DNA from: DATAQC01 sp046263055
GTDB lineage: Bacteria > Actinomycetota > Acidimicrobiia > Acidimicrobiales > AC-14
Length of the DNA: 6,249 nucleotides
Assembly (NCBI GenBank): GCA_046263055.1
Contig: JBHELO010000127.1
Span: 1-6,249, forward strand
Reading direction: 5' to 3'
Shown one piece after another: positions 1 through 6,249 of this stretch (its first letter is position 1; every line of letters begins with the position of its first letter). Below the pieces are notes generated by a model. The model saw only the letters and a list, made by a program, of their open reading frames with translations. It had not been told where the DNA came from and searched no databases. A program made the translations under genes and the position numbers.

Positions 1-688
1 GAGAGGCGATGTGGCGGCCCTCCTCCACGGCGTCGGCGATGATCCGGCACATCAGGGTGCCGGCGCGGACGGCGTCGTCGTTGCCGGGAACGATGTACTG
101 GATGAGGTCGGGGTCGCAGTTGGTGTCGACGACGGCCACGATCGGCATGCCCAGCTTGTTGGCCTCGGTGACGGCGATGTGCTCCTTCTTGGTGTCGATC
201 ACGAAGATGGCATCGGGGAGGCGGGAGAGGTTGCGGATGCCCCCGAGGTTGCGCTGCAGCTTCTCCAGCTCACGGCCGAGGATGAGGGCTTCCTTCTTCG
301 GCATGGCCTCGAAGTCGCCGCTCTCCTTCATGCGCTCGTACTCGGCCATCTTCTTGACCCGGCCGCTGATGGTCTGGAAGTTGGTGAGCATGCCGCCCAG
401 CCATCGCTCGTTGACGTAAGGCATGCCCACGCGCTGGGCCGCCGAGGCGATGGCGTCCTGGGTCTGCTTCTTGGTGCCCACGAACAGGATCGACCCGCCA
501 CCGGCGACCAGGTCACGGACGAAGCTGTAGGCGGTGTCGATGCGCTGCAGCGTCTGGTTGAGATCGATGATGTAGATGCCGTTGCGCTCACCGAAGATGA
601 AGCGACGCATCTTCGGGTTCCAGCGCCGGGTCTGGTGGCCGAAGTGCATCCCGGCCTCCAGAAGCTGCTTCATGGTCACGACGGCCAT
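1..688 (-). CDS. rpsB: 30S ribosomal protein S2 (3' end cut by window edge)
   Basis: This is the structural protein S2 of the small ribosomal subunit, which binds late to the 30S body and helps recruit S1-like functions and mRNA. 229 codons are visible from ATG at 688, and the frame stays open to the left edge, so only the C-terminal tail is missing. Family hallmarks are clear: the N-terminal signature around residues 10-27 (LEAGMHFGHQTRRWNPKM), the ERWLGGMLTNF segment at 94-104, and the second signature at 158-182 (PDAIFVIDTKKEH then NKLGMP). The start is fixed by a strong GGGGAGGAG Shine-Dalgarno 7 nt upstream and by the usual S2 N-terminus. Lysine is encoded only by AAG, and the gene is less extreme in GC than its neighbours, as expected for a highly expressed gene. 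The translation elongation factor gene tsf usually follows rpsB; it would lie outside the window. Identification is certain. Confidence 0.98.
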   Translation of the reverse strand, partial: MAVVTMKQLLEAGMHFGHQTRRWNPKMRRFIFGERNGIYIIDLNQTLQRIDTAYSFVRDLVAGGGSILFVGTKKQTQDAIASAAQRVGMPYVNERWLGGMLTNFQTISGRVKKMAEYERMKESGDFEAMPKKEALILGRELEKLQRNLGGIRNLSRLPDAIFVIDTKKEHIAVTEANKLGMPIVAVVDTNCDPDLIQYIVPGNDDAVRAGTLMCRIIADAVEEGRHIAS

Positions 689-691
689 GGG

Positions 692-702
692 CTCTCCTCC
701 CC
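692..702 (-). promoter_or_regulatory. Ribosome binding site of rpsB
   Basis: The minus strand reads GGGGAGGAGAG immediately before the rpsB ATG, with the GGAGG core 7 nt from the start codon. This is near-perfect complementarity to the 16S anti-Shine-Dalgarno and fixes the start of S2. Confidence 0.85.
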
Positions 703-799
703 ATCGGTTGCTCTCGCCCGCCGCTGCGCTCTACTGCGAGCGACCGTGGGATGCGTACGGGCGTAGGTGGCCCCGCGCCGAGGTGCGCGAAGCCTCGTG

Positions 800-805
800 A
801 GTATA
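800..805 (-). promoter_or_regulatory. Candidate -10 element of an rpsB promoter
   Basis: The minus strand reads TATACT, one base from the TATAAT consensus, in an otherwise very GC-rich gap. It sits just downstream of the preceding operon's stop codon. Transcription starting about 7 nt later would give a 5' leader of about 105 nt before the rpsB ATG. No good -35 hexamer lies 16-18 bp upstream (GGGGCC occupies that place), so the promoter would depend on the -10 or on an activator. Actinobacterial housekeeping promoters often have poor -35 elements. This is inferred from sequence only. Confidence 0.45.
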
Positions 806-833
806 CCCGGGGCGGTGGTGCCGGCCCCCCGGG
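806..833 (-). terminator. GC-rich hairpin after the propeller gene, possible terminator
   Basis: A perfect 7-bp inverted repeat (CCCGGGG at 806-812 and CCCCGGG at 827-833) with a 14-nt loop lies 1 nt beyond the stop codon of the propeller lipoprotein gene on the minus strand. It is not followed by a run of T, so it is not a classical intrinsic terminator; many actinobacterial terminators lack that tail. It directly abuts the TATACT -10 element and covers the place a -35 would occupy, so it could equally be an operator or chance GC symmetry. Confidence 0.3.
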
Positions 834-834
834 G

Positions 835-1956
835 TCACCAGCCGGTGGTGGCGGTGAGGTCGTTGTCGGTGGCCTCCCGGACCCCCACCAGCAGGGCCCG
901 ACCGGGACCGGCGGCCACCCCGCTCACCCGCCCCGGCGGGTCGGCGAACAGCGTGGGCCGGTCGGGCCCGGCTACCAGCAGGCGGCCGTCCTCCAAGGGC
1001 AGGGCGAACCGGCCGCCGGGGCCGGGGCCGGCCGGCCCTCCCCGCACCGTGGCCCCGTCGCTGGAGACCTGCCAGCGCATCTGGCCGCCGGCGGAGTCCA
1101 GGAGGGCCATGCCGCCCAGGCGGTGGGCGACCAGGACCGCTCCCCCGCCGGCGTCGAGGGGAACGACCTCGGGCGACCCGGCGCCCTCGAGGCCGGTGTG
1201 CCACCGCTCGGCGCCGGTGTCGGCAGCCAGCCCGTGGGCGGCGGCGTCGCCGGCCACCACGACCACGACCGGGGACCCGTCGGGGACAACGGCCACGCCC
1301 GGGCCGCCGATCCCACCCGCCGGCAGGGGGGTCGACCACCGCGGGCGGCCGGTGGCGGCGTCGACGGCCACGACGCCGGCGCCGTCGCCGTGGTCGGCCT
1401 CCCAGGAGGCCAAGACCAGGCCGGCGCCGGTGGCGGCCGCCGGACCGAGGGCGGGCCCGGGTAGAGCGGTCCGCCACGCCACCTTCCCGCTGGCCGGGTC
1501 GAGGCCCACCAGGGAGCCCTCCCAGGTGCTCACCACCACCCGCCCGCCGGCGAGGGTCGGGCGGTTGGCCCGCTCCCCCACCGCCGCCGCCCAGCGCAGG
1601 GTGCCGTCGGCCCGGTCGAAGGCGGCCACGCCGTCCTCGGTGGCCACCAGGACGGTGTCGGGGGTGAGGCGGGGAGCGACGTCCCGAAGCTGGGCCCGGT
1701 CAACCGACCACCGGACGGCGCCGCGCGAGTCGAAGAGGGCCACATGGGAATGACCGAAGGTGACGGCGACGCCGGCGTCGTCGGCGCCCGGCATGCCCAC
1801 GTAGGAGGGCGGGGGCGCCACCCACCGCCAGGTGGCCTTCAGCGGATCGGGTGGGACCGACGCCGCCGCCGGGCGCTGGGGGCCACCCCCGCCGTTGGCA
1901 CAGCCGGCCATGGCGAGGACCAGCGTGAACAGGGTGATCGGACGGACGTGTCTCAT
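835..1956 (-). CDS. Lipoprotein with PQQ-type beta-propeller repeats (BamB-like fold)
   Basis: A 373-residue exported protein that folds as a beta-propeller; its exact role is unknown. Residues 1-19 form a lipoprotein signal peptide: basic start (MRHVR), hydrophobic core (ITLFTLVLAMA) and cysteine at 19 in AMAGC; the methionine at lipobox -3 is slightly unusual. Cys19 is the only cysteine. A flexible Gly/Pro/Ala linker (20-40) precedes at least six PQQ-like repeats of the type D-x-x-x-G-x-x-x-W: ALFDSRGAVRW (73-83), AAFDRADGTLRW (111-122), VGLDPASGKVAW (150-161), VAVDAATGRPRW (196-207), HGLAADTGAERW (241-252) and ALLDSAGGQMRW (284-295). A degenerate further blade may follow at 318-337. There is no quinoprotein dehydrogenase active-site signature, so enzyme activity is unlikely and a binding or scaffold role is favoured. 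The ATG at 1956 was chosen over an in-frame start 72 nt upstream because it has a strong Shine-Dalgarno and begins the signal peptide. It overlaps the upstream gene by ATGA. Confidence 0.88.
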   Translation of the reverse strand: MRHVRPITLFTLVLAMAGCANGGGGPQRPAAASVPPDPLKATWRWVAPPPSYVGMPGADDAGVAVTFGHSHVALFDSRGAVRWSVDRAQLRDVAPRLTPDTVLVATEDGVAAFDRADGTLRWAAAVGERANRPTLAGGRVVVSTWEGSLVGLDPASGKVAWRTALPGPALGPAAATGAGLVLASWEADHGDGAGVVAVDAATGRPRWSTPLPAGGIGGPGVAVVPDGSPVVVVVAGDAAAHGLAADTGAERWHTGLEGAGSPEVVPLDAGGGAVLVAHRLGGMALLDSAGGQMRWQVSSDGATVRGGPAGPGPGGRFALPLEDGRLLVAGPDRPTLFADPPGRVSGVAAGPGRALLVGVREATDNDLTATTGW

Positions 1957-3665
1957 GGGACCTCCTCGGTCTTGATGGGGACTCCGGGCCAGGGCATGCG
2001 GTGGTCGATCCACTGCCCGGCGAGCCACAGGCCCGTCCCCGCCGCGTCCTCCCCAGTGGTGATGATCCGGGAGGTGAGCTCGTCGAGCAGCATGTCGGGC
2101 AGGCTCTGGCAGGTGGGCGGCATCCCGTTGACGGCCAGGTCGATCTCCCGCCAGGCCTCGTCCGAGCCGGGCAGGTGGGAGTGGGTGGCGGCCCCGCCGC
2201 CGCTGTCGATGACGACGTTGTCCGCCCCGGGAAGGCGGGTCCGGCGGGCGGGGACGACGGGGTCCATGCGGGCGCCGATGGAGGTGACGTGCACGCCGGG
2301 CGGGAGTGGTGTGTCGTTGAGACGGGCCAGGAACGTCGAGCTCTGGGCGAGCTGGTGCTGTGCCGGCCCGTCCAGGGGGTTGTTCCGGAGCAGGAGTGAC
2401 TCACCCTGCTGCACGGCCGCCCCCCCGCTCGAGGTGCCGAGCAGGACCTCGGCGGAGGCCAGGTCGGCGCCCTGGTTGGGGACGCCGAGGAGCACGACCG
2501 AGTTGATGGGTGGCAGGGCCCTGTCGCCCGGATCGCTCTCCAGAGCCAAAGCCTGGCGAGCGACGATGCCGCCCTCGGAGTGGGCCAGGATGTCCACCGG
2601 GACGCCGGGGTTCTTCCTGGCCACCTCCTCGAGGAGCTGGCGGAGGCGCCGGGCCGACACGGTGATGTCCTGCACGGTGGTGGCCCCCGAGTACGGACTG
2701 GCACCCGAGTAGGCGCTGGGTTTCACGGTGCCGCCGGCGTAGGACAAGCGCACGACGTCGGCGTCGGCATAGCCCAGGCCGCCGGCGCTGGTCGGCGCGG
2801 TCTTGACCTCGGTGATGCTGGCCCCGGCGCTGCTCGACCAAAGGCCTCCCACCTCCACCGCGATGTGGCGTTGCGTCAGGTGCGGCGGCGGGGCGCCGGG
2901 CGCCGTGCAGTGATGGCGCTGCTCCTGGTAGTCGGCCACCACCTGGTCCACCTCGGTGGCCAGCCTCCAGAGCGACAGGTCCTGCCGCCAGGCGTCCAGC
3001 AGCCGCAGCCCCTCGGTGAAGCCGGTCCACTGGGCCTTGAGGACGTCCGCCCCCATGGATGCCGCCGTGGCCGCCTGGTCGCGGGCCCAGGCCACGCCGT
3101 CGGCGGTGGCGCCGGCGACCTTGGACCCCCAGCCCGTCAAGGACTTCAGGAGGCCGGCCCGCTCGTGCTCCTCGGTACCGGGGTGCCGCTCCTCGTCGGG
3201 GACGAGGTGGACCTCCGGAAGGCCGTCCCCGAAGAGCGTGGCGGGGTCGATGTAGTCATCCCCGGCCCGGGCACCGAAGTGGAGGTCGTCGCCCGAGGTG
3301 CCCACGGCCTGCCCCTGGCTGACGCGGTCGCCCCGATGGACGGTGATCGACTGGAGTAAGGAGTAGCTGGTGCGGATGCCGTCGGGATGGAGGATGACGA
3401 CGTGGAGGGCGCCACCGACCTGGCCGGCGAAGACCACCTCCCCGTCGGCGGCGGCGGCCACCGGAGCGCCGGGCGACGTGGCGTAGTCGATCCCCCGGTT
3501 GCCGGGGTCCCACGGCTGGGGAGGCGGACGGTAGGGGTCGACGACCGCCGCCGAGACCGGGGGGACGTAGGCGACGGTGCCGGGCGGGCCGGCGGGGTCG
3601 GCGGCGACGGGCGCGGGCCGGACGAGGAGGACGACGGCGGCCAGGGCCAGGGCCACTCGGCGCAT
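1953..3665 (-). CDS. Secreted two-domain protein: degenerate LytM/M23 domain plus alpha/beta-hydrolase (lipase-like)
   Basis: A 570-residue exported protein. Residues 1-22 are a signal peptide (MRRVALALAAVVLLV, probable cleavage after AVAA/PVAA). Residues about 45-145 form a LytM/M23 beta-domain (PWDPGNRGID, PVAAAADGEVVFAG, VHRGDRVSQGQAVG, DDLHFGAR). M23 enzymes bind zinc with H-x3-D and H-x-H; here the first histidine is Asn56, Asp60 is kept, the first H of H-x-H is Asp127 and His129 is kept, so peptidase activity is doubtful. Residues about 165-250 are a helical linker. Residues about 262-515 look like an alpha/beta-hydrolase: nucleophile elbow AHSEGG with Ser363 (Ala instead of the usual first Gly), likely acid Asp468 in GARMDPVVPA, and candidate His495 or His497 in THSHLPG. 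The only cysteines, 253 and 519, flank the hydrolase domain and could form a disulfide. M23-family genes are common just upstream of rpsB in actinobacteria; the lipase fusion is the unusual part. The substrate is unknown. The ATG start has only a weak G-rich site upstream. Confidence 0.85.
   Translation of the reverse strand: MRRVALALAAVVLLVRPAPVAADPAGPPGTVAYVPPVSAAVVDPYRPPPQPWDPGNRGIDYATSPGAPVAAAADGEVVFAGQVGGALHVVILHPDGIRTSYSLLQSITVHRGDRVSQGQAVGTSGDDLHFGARAGDDYIDPATLFGDGLPEVHLVPDEERHPGTEEHERAGLLKSLTGWGSKVAGATADGVAWARDQAATAASMGADVLKAQWTGFTEGLRLLDAWRQDLSLWRLATEVDQVVADYQEQRHHCTAPGAPPPHLTQRHIAVEVGGLWSSSAGASITEVKTAPTSAGGLGYADADVVRLSYAGGTVKPSAYSGASPYSGATTVQDITVSARRLRQLLEEVARKNPGVPVDILAHSEGGIVARQALALESDPGDRALPPINSVVLLGVPNQGADLASAEVLLGTSSGGAAVQQGESLLLRNNPLDGPAQHQLAQSSTFLARLNDTPLPPGVHVTSIGARMDPVVPARRTRLPGADNVVIDSGGGAATHSHLPGSDEAWREIDLAVNGMPPTCQSLPDMLLDELTSRIITTGEDAAGTGLWLAGQWIDHRMPWPGVPIKTEEVP
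1957..1967 (-). promoter_or_regulatory. Ribosome binding site inside the upstream gene, sets lipoprotein start
   Basis: The minus strand reads GAGGAGGTCCC directly before the ATG at 1956. The same bases encode the last residues (EEVP) of the upstream lipase-like protein. Together with the ATGA stop/start overlap this indicates translational coupling, and it rules out the longer in-frame start at 2028. Confidence 0.85.
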
Positions 3666-3833
3666 CGGGAACCCCCAGGACGGTGGAGACGACCAGGGGG
3701 AGGTGAGGGGGCCGGCCAGGGAGGCGCGTCACCGAGGGCGCGACCGGGCTGGAGGCGTGGATGGGAAGGAGTCCGTGGTCGGCGGGCTCAGGGAGCCAGT
3801 GCGCCGCCGGACGGGCGAGACGAGGGGGAAGCG

Positions 3834-3852
3834 AGCCGCCCGCCGGGCGGCT
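3834..3852 (-). repeat. Perfect 8-bp inverted repeat, 3-nt loop (hairpin)
   Basis: AGCCGCCC (3834-3841) and GGGCGGCT (3845-3852) are exact inverted copies separated by three bases. On the minus strand the stem is followed by CGCTTCCCCC, which is pyrimidine-rich but not a T run. If the TAGAGT at 3861-3866 is a real -10, this hairpin would sit at the very 5' end of the envelope-operon mRNA, where it could protect the transcript. Otherwise it may be a terminator for whiG or simply GC symmetry. Confidence 0.4.
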
Positions 3853-3860
3853 GCGGGCGC

Positions 3861-3866
3861 ACTCTA
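3861..3866 (-). promoter_or_regulatory. Weak candidate -10 element for the envelope operon
   Basis: The minus strand reads TAGAGT (T-A-N-N-N-T type) in the gap upstream of the LytM/lipase gene. The hexamer 17 bp upstream is TGGCCC, a poor -35. The leader would be about 190 nt. It is one of very few A/T-containing patches in the gap, which is the main reason for listing it. Confidence 0.25.
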
Positions 3867-3909
3867 GCGGCGGGCTGCGGGCGGGGCCAGGGGTGGGAGC
3901 GGATTTCTT

Positions 3910-3936
3910 CCCGCGCCTTCGCCAAGCGGCGCCGGG
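3910..3936 (-). terminator. Hairpin downstream of whiG, possible terminator
   Basis: On the minus strand CCCGGCGCC (3936-3928) can pair with GGCGCGGG (3917-3910) across a 10-nt loop, giving eight pairs with one bulged G, followed by AAGAAATCC. It lies about 90 bp after the whiG stop. There is no T run, so an intrinsic terminator is only a suggestion; the position fits the end of the dprA-xerC-whiG unit. Confidence 0.25.
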
Positions 3937-4024
3937 CCGGCCATCTGACGTCGCCGGGCGACCACGCGGCCGGCGGGTACCGGGCCGCAGGGGCAGCCGG
4001 GCGCCGGGCGGCGGCCGGCGGCGG

Positions 4025-4819
<795 letters not shown>

Positions 4820-4820
4820 G

Positions 4821-5747
4821 TCAGGCCCGGGGGTGGGTCTCGTCGTACACGGCTCGCAAGCGCTCCTTGCTGACGTGGGTGTAGAGCTGGGTGGTGGCCA
4901 GGTCGGCGTGGCCGAGCAGCTCCTGGACGGCCCGGAGGTCGGCGCCCCCGTCGAGGAGATGGGTGGCGAACGTGTGGCGCAGGGCGTGGGGGTGGGTCGG
5001 GCTGGCGGCCCGGCGGTCCAAAATGCGCCGGGCGTCGCGAGGGCCGAGGCGGCGGCCCCGGGAGTTCAGGAACAGGGCGTCGGCCGGCGACTCGCCGGTG
5101 GCCAGGAGGGGTCGGCCCCCGTCCACCCATGCTCGAACGGCGACCACCGACGGGGCGCTCATGGGCACCTGCCGCTGCTTGGAACCCTTGCCCCACGCCC
5201 GCAGCGAACGGGCGGCCAGGTCGAGGTCGGCGGGGCGGAGGCCGCACAGCTCGGCCACCCGCAGCCCGCTGCCGTAGAGGAGCTCGACCACCGCCGTGTC
5301 GCGAAGCGCGGTGGCCCGCAGGCGCCGGGCCGCGGCCCGGGCCGCCGGGGCCGCGCCGGACCCCTCGGCAGGGGCCGGCGGGAGCGCCGGTGGTGCCAGC
5401 AGCGTCTCCAGTTCGGCGCCCCGAAGCACGTGGGGAAGGCGCCCGTCCCCCCGGGGGGCGGACAGGCGCACCGACGGGTCGACGGCGATGGCCCCCGTCC
5501 GCCGCAACCAGCCGAAATACCGCCGCACCGAGGCCGCCTTGCGGGCGATGCTCCGCCGGGCCAGCCGGCGGGTGGACAGGTAGGCCAGGTACCGCCGCAG
5601 GGTCATGCGGCTGACGGCCGCCGGCCCGCCGATACCGGCCCGCTCGGCCCACGCGGTGAACTCGGCCACGTCGGACGAATAGGCGGTGGCCGTGTGGGGC
5701 GAGGCCGACGCCAAGGACGCCCGAAAGGCGTCTGACTGCCACTCCAT
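4821..5747 (-). CDS. xerC: Site-specific tyrosine recombinase, XerC/XerD family
   Basis: A 308-residue recombinase of the type that resolves chromosome dimers at dif. Residues about 1-95 are the SAM-like core-binding domain (HTATAYSSDVAEF, SIARKAASVRRYFGWL). The catalytic domain follows, with all six expected residues in correct spacing: Arg163 (GSGLRVAEL), Lys187 (GKGSKQRQVP), His254 and Arg257 (HPHALRHTFATHLL), His280 (LLGHADLATTQLY) and nucleophile Tyr289. An Ala/Pro/Arg-rich insert at about 119-146 makes the junction between the domains longer than usual. The dprA/whiG/rpsB neighbourhood favours the XerC name over XerD, but the sequence alone does not separate them. The ATG at 5747 was chosen; TTG 5756, GTG 5753 and GTG 5750 are in-frame alternatives and none has a strong Shine-Dalgarno. 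The gene starts 51 bp after the dprA stop and ends one base before the whiG start. No integrase-associated att sites or phage genes are nearby, so it is a housekeeping rather than a mobile recombinase. Confidence 0.92.
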   Translation of the reverse strand: MEWQSDAFRASLASASPHTATAYSSDVAEFTAWAERAGIGGPAAVSRMTLRRYLAYLSTRRLARRSIARKAASVRRYFGWLRRTGAIAVDPSVRLSAPRGDGRLPHVLRGAELETLLAPPALPPAPAEGSGAAPAARAAARRLRATALRDTAVVELLYGSGLRVAELCGLRPADLDLAARSLRAWGKGSKQRQVPMSAPSVVAVRAWVDGGRPLLATGESPADALFLNSRGRRLGPRDARRILDRRAASPTHPHALRHTFATHLLDGGADLRAVQELLGHADLATTQLYTHVSKERLRAVYDETHPRA

Positions 5748-5798
5748 CACCACCAACAGTAGCGGTCGGCCACCGACAAGACGGCCGGGCGGGAGCGG

Positions 5799-6249
5799 TC
5801 ACGCCCGGGCCGGCCCCCGCTCGCCGGGGCCCGACCGCTCCCACCAGCCACCGTTGCCCGCCACCCAGCCGGCGTCCTCCAGGCGGGCCAGGGACAGGCT
5901 GGCCGGCCCGGGCCCGAGCCCGGTGCGGGCCACCACCGTGTCGAGCGAAGCCGGCTCCCACCCCACCGCCGCCAGCACGGCGGCGTCGGGCCCCTCGGGC
6001 GGGGGACGGCGGCTGGCGCCGCCGGCGCCGGCGGGCAGCGGCCCCCGGGCGGCACCGGCGGTGGACAGGCCCAGGGCGACGAGCACGTCGAGGGCGTCGC
6101 GCACCGGCGCGCAGCCGTCGGCCAGGAGGGCGTTGGGCAGCGCCGACGCCGGGCTGCGGACGGAGCCGGGCACGGCCATCACCTGGCGGTCCCTGGCCTG
6201 GGCCGCCTCCACGGTGTGCACCGACCCGCCCCGGTGGTGGGACTCGACC
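5799..6249 (-). CDS. dprA: DNA-processing protein DprA, C-terminal part (5' end outside window)
   Basis: The last 149 codons of DprA, the protein that binds incoming single-stranded DNA and loads RecA during transformation. The frame is open to the right edge. Visible parts are the end of the Rossmann-like domain (VESHHRGGSVHTVEAAQARD, then RQVMAVPGSV, then PNALLADGCAPVRDALDVL, fragment residues about 1-56), an Ala/Gly/Pro-rich linker (about 60-85), and the C-terminal winged-helix domain (about 86-137, PDAAVLAAVGWEPASLDTVV and LSLARLEDAGWV). The GTG that could be read as a start at 6221 is the valine of the conserved SVHTVEAA motif, so it is internal. The stop is TGA at 5801-5799. It is the first visible gene of the probable dprA-xerC-whiG operon. 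Confidence 0.93.
   Translation of the reverse strand, partial: VESHHRGGSVHTVEAAQARDRQVMAVPGSVRSPASALPNALLADGCAPVRDALDVLVALGLSTAGAARGPLPAGAGGASRRPPPEGPDAAVLAAVGWEPASLDTVVARTGLGPGPASLSLARLEDAGWVAGNGGWWERSGPGERGPARA

Larger units (their letters stand above)
3666..4024. other. 359-bp intergenic region with inverted repeats, no convincing gene
   Basis: This lies between the whiG stop and the start of the LytM/lipase gene. It is extremely GC-rich; open frames across it on either strand have no recognisable domain and no matching start signals. On the minus strand it contains two inverted repeats (3834-3852 and 3910-3936), a weak -10-like TAGAGT (3861-3866), and a pyrimidine-rich final 60 bases before the ATG at 3665. 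It most likely carries the end of the dprA-xerC-whiG transcript and the promoter and leader of the envelope operon. No tRNA or known riboswitch was recognised. Confidence 0.6.

Noticed and set aside
11..766. Long plus-strand open frame antisense to rpsB
   Set aside because: It is the mirror of a certain rpsB gene. Its protein is low-complexity with no domain, which is typical of antisense frames in very GC-rich DNA.
751..1753. Long plus-strand open frames over the propeller gene
   Set aside because: They have Gly/Arg/Pro/Thr-rich content without any motif and lie opposite a gene with a signal peptide and regular repeats.
3256..3732. Possible small gene starting in the gap before the LytM/lipase gene
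   Set aside because: It is out of frame with the identified gene, extremely Arg/Pro-rich and has no domain.
3773..3790. GCCGACCA on the minus strand as a WhiG/FliA-type -10
   Set aside because: It matches 6 of 8 bases of GCCGATAA but there is no TAAA about 15 bp upstream.
4821..5747. Phage or mobile-element integrase
   Set aside because: The gene sits in the conserved dprA-whiG-rpsB neighbourhood, with no att-like direct repeats, tRNA or phage genes nearby.
5748..5798. Promoter or terminator between dprA and xerC
   Set aside because: TTGTCG and TACTGT are only 12 bp apart, too close for a promoter, and the 5-bp stem GTCGG/CCGAC at 5765-5777 is too short and lacks a T run.

Overview
The window is a very GC-rich stretch of actinobacterial chromosome. 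The best guess is a deep-branching lineage such as Acidimicrobiia, but this is inferred from gene order and style, because nothing in the window is diagnostic of class. All six genes lie on the minus strand, so transcription runs from the right edge to the left edge: 'dprA – xerC – whiG – (359-bp gap) – secreted LytM/lipase protein – PQQ-propeller lipoprotein – rpsB. The dprA-to-rpsB neighbourhood, with a whiG-type sigma factor and an M23-family gene in between, is a known conserved arrangement in Actinomycetota.

Right part (4025-6249): the 3' part of dprA (single-strand DNA loader for transformation and recombination), a complete tyrosine recombinase of the XerC/XerD type with all six catalytic residues, and a complete WhiG/FliA-family sigma factor. 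The xerC stop and the whiG GTG start are one base apart and whiG has no clear Shine-Dalgarno sequence, so the two are probably translationally coupled in one operon.

Middle (3666-4024): the only large gap. It holds no convincing gene, but it contains GC-rich inverted repeats and a weak -10-like element, and probably separates the sigma-factor operon from the envelope operon.

Left-centre (835-3665): a two-gene envelope operon joined by an ATGA overlap. The first product is an exported 570-residue protein combining a LytM/M23 domain that has lost two of its four usual active-site residues with an alpha/beta-hydrolase (lipase-like) domain that looks catalytically intact. The second is a lipoprotein made almost entirely of PQQ-type beta-propeller repeats. 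Together they suggest a cell-surface module in which a non-catalytic LytM domain could target or regulate a hydrolase, with the propeller as an anchored scaffold. This is the least ordinary part of the window.

Left end (1-834): a short regulatory region with a GC hairpin, a good TATACT -10 element and a strong ribosome binding site, followed by ribosomal protein S2 (rpsB), which runs off the left edge. No RNA genes, mobile elements, CRISPR arrays or phage genes were seen.
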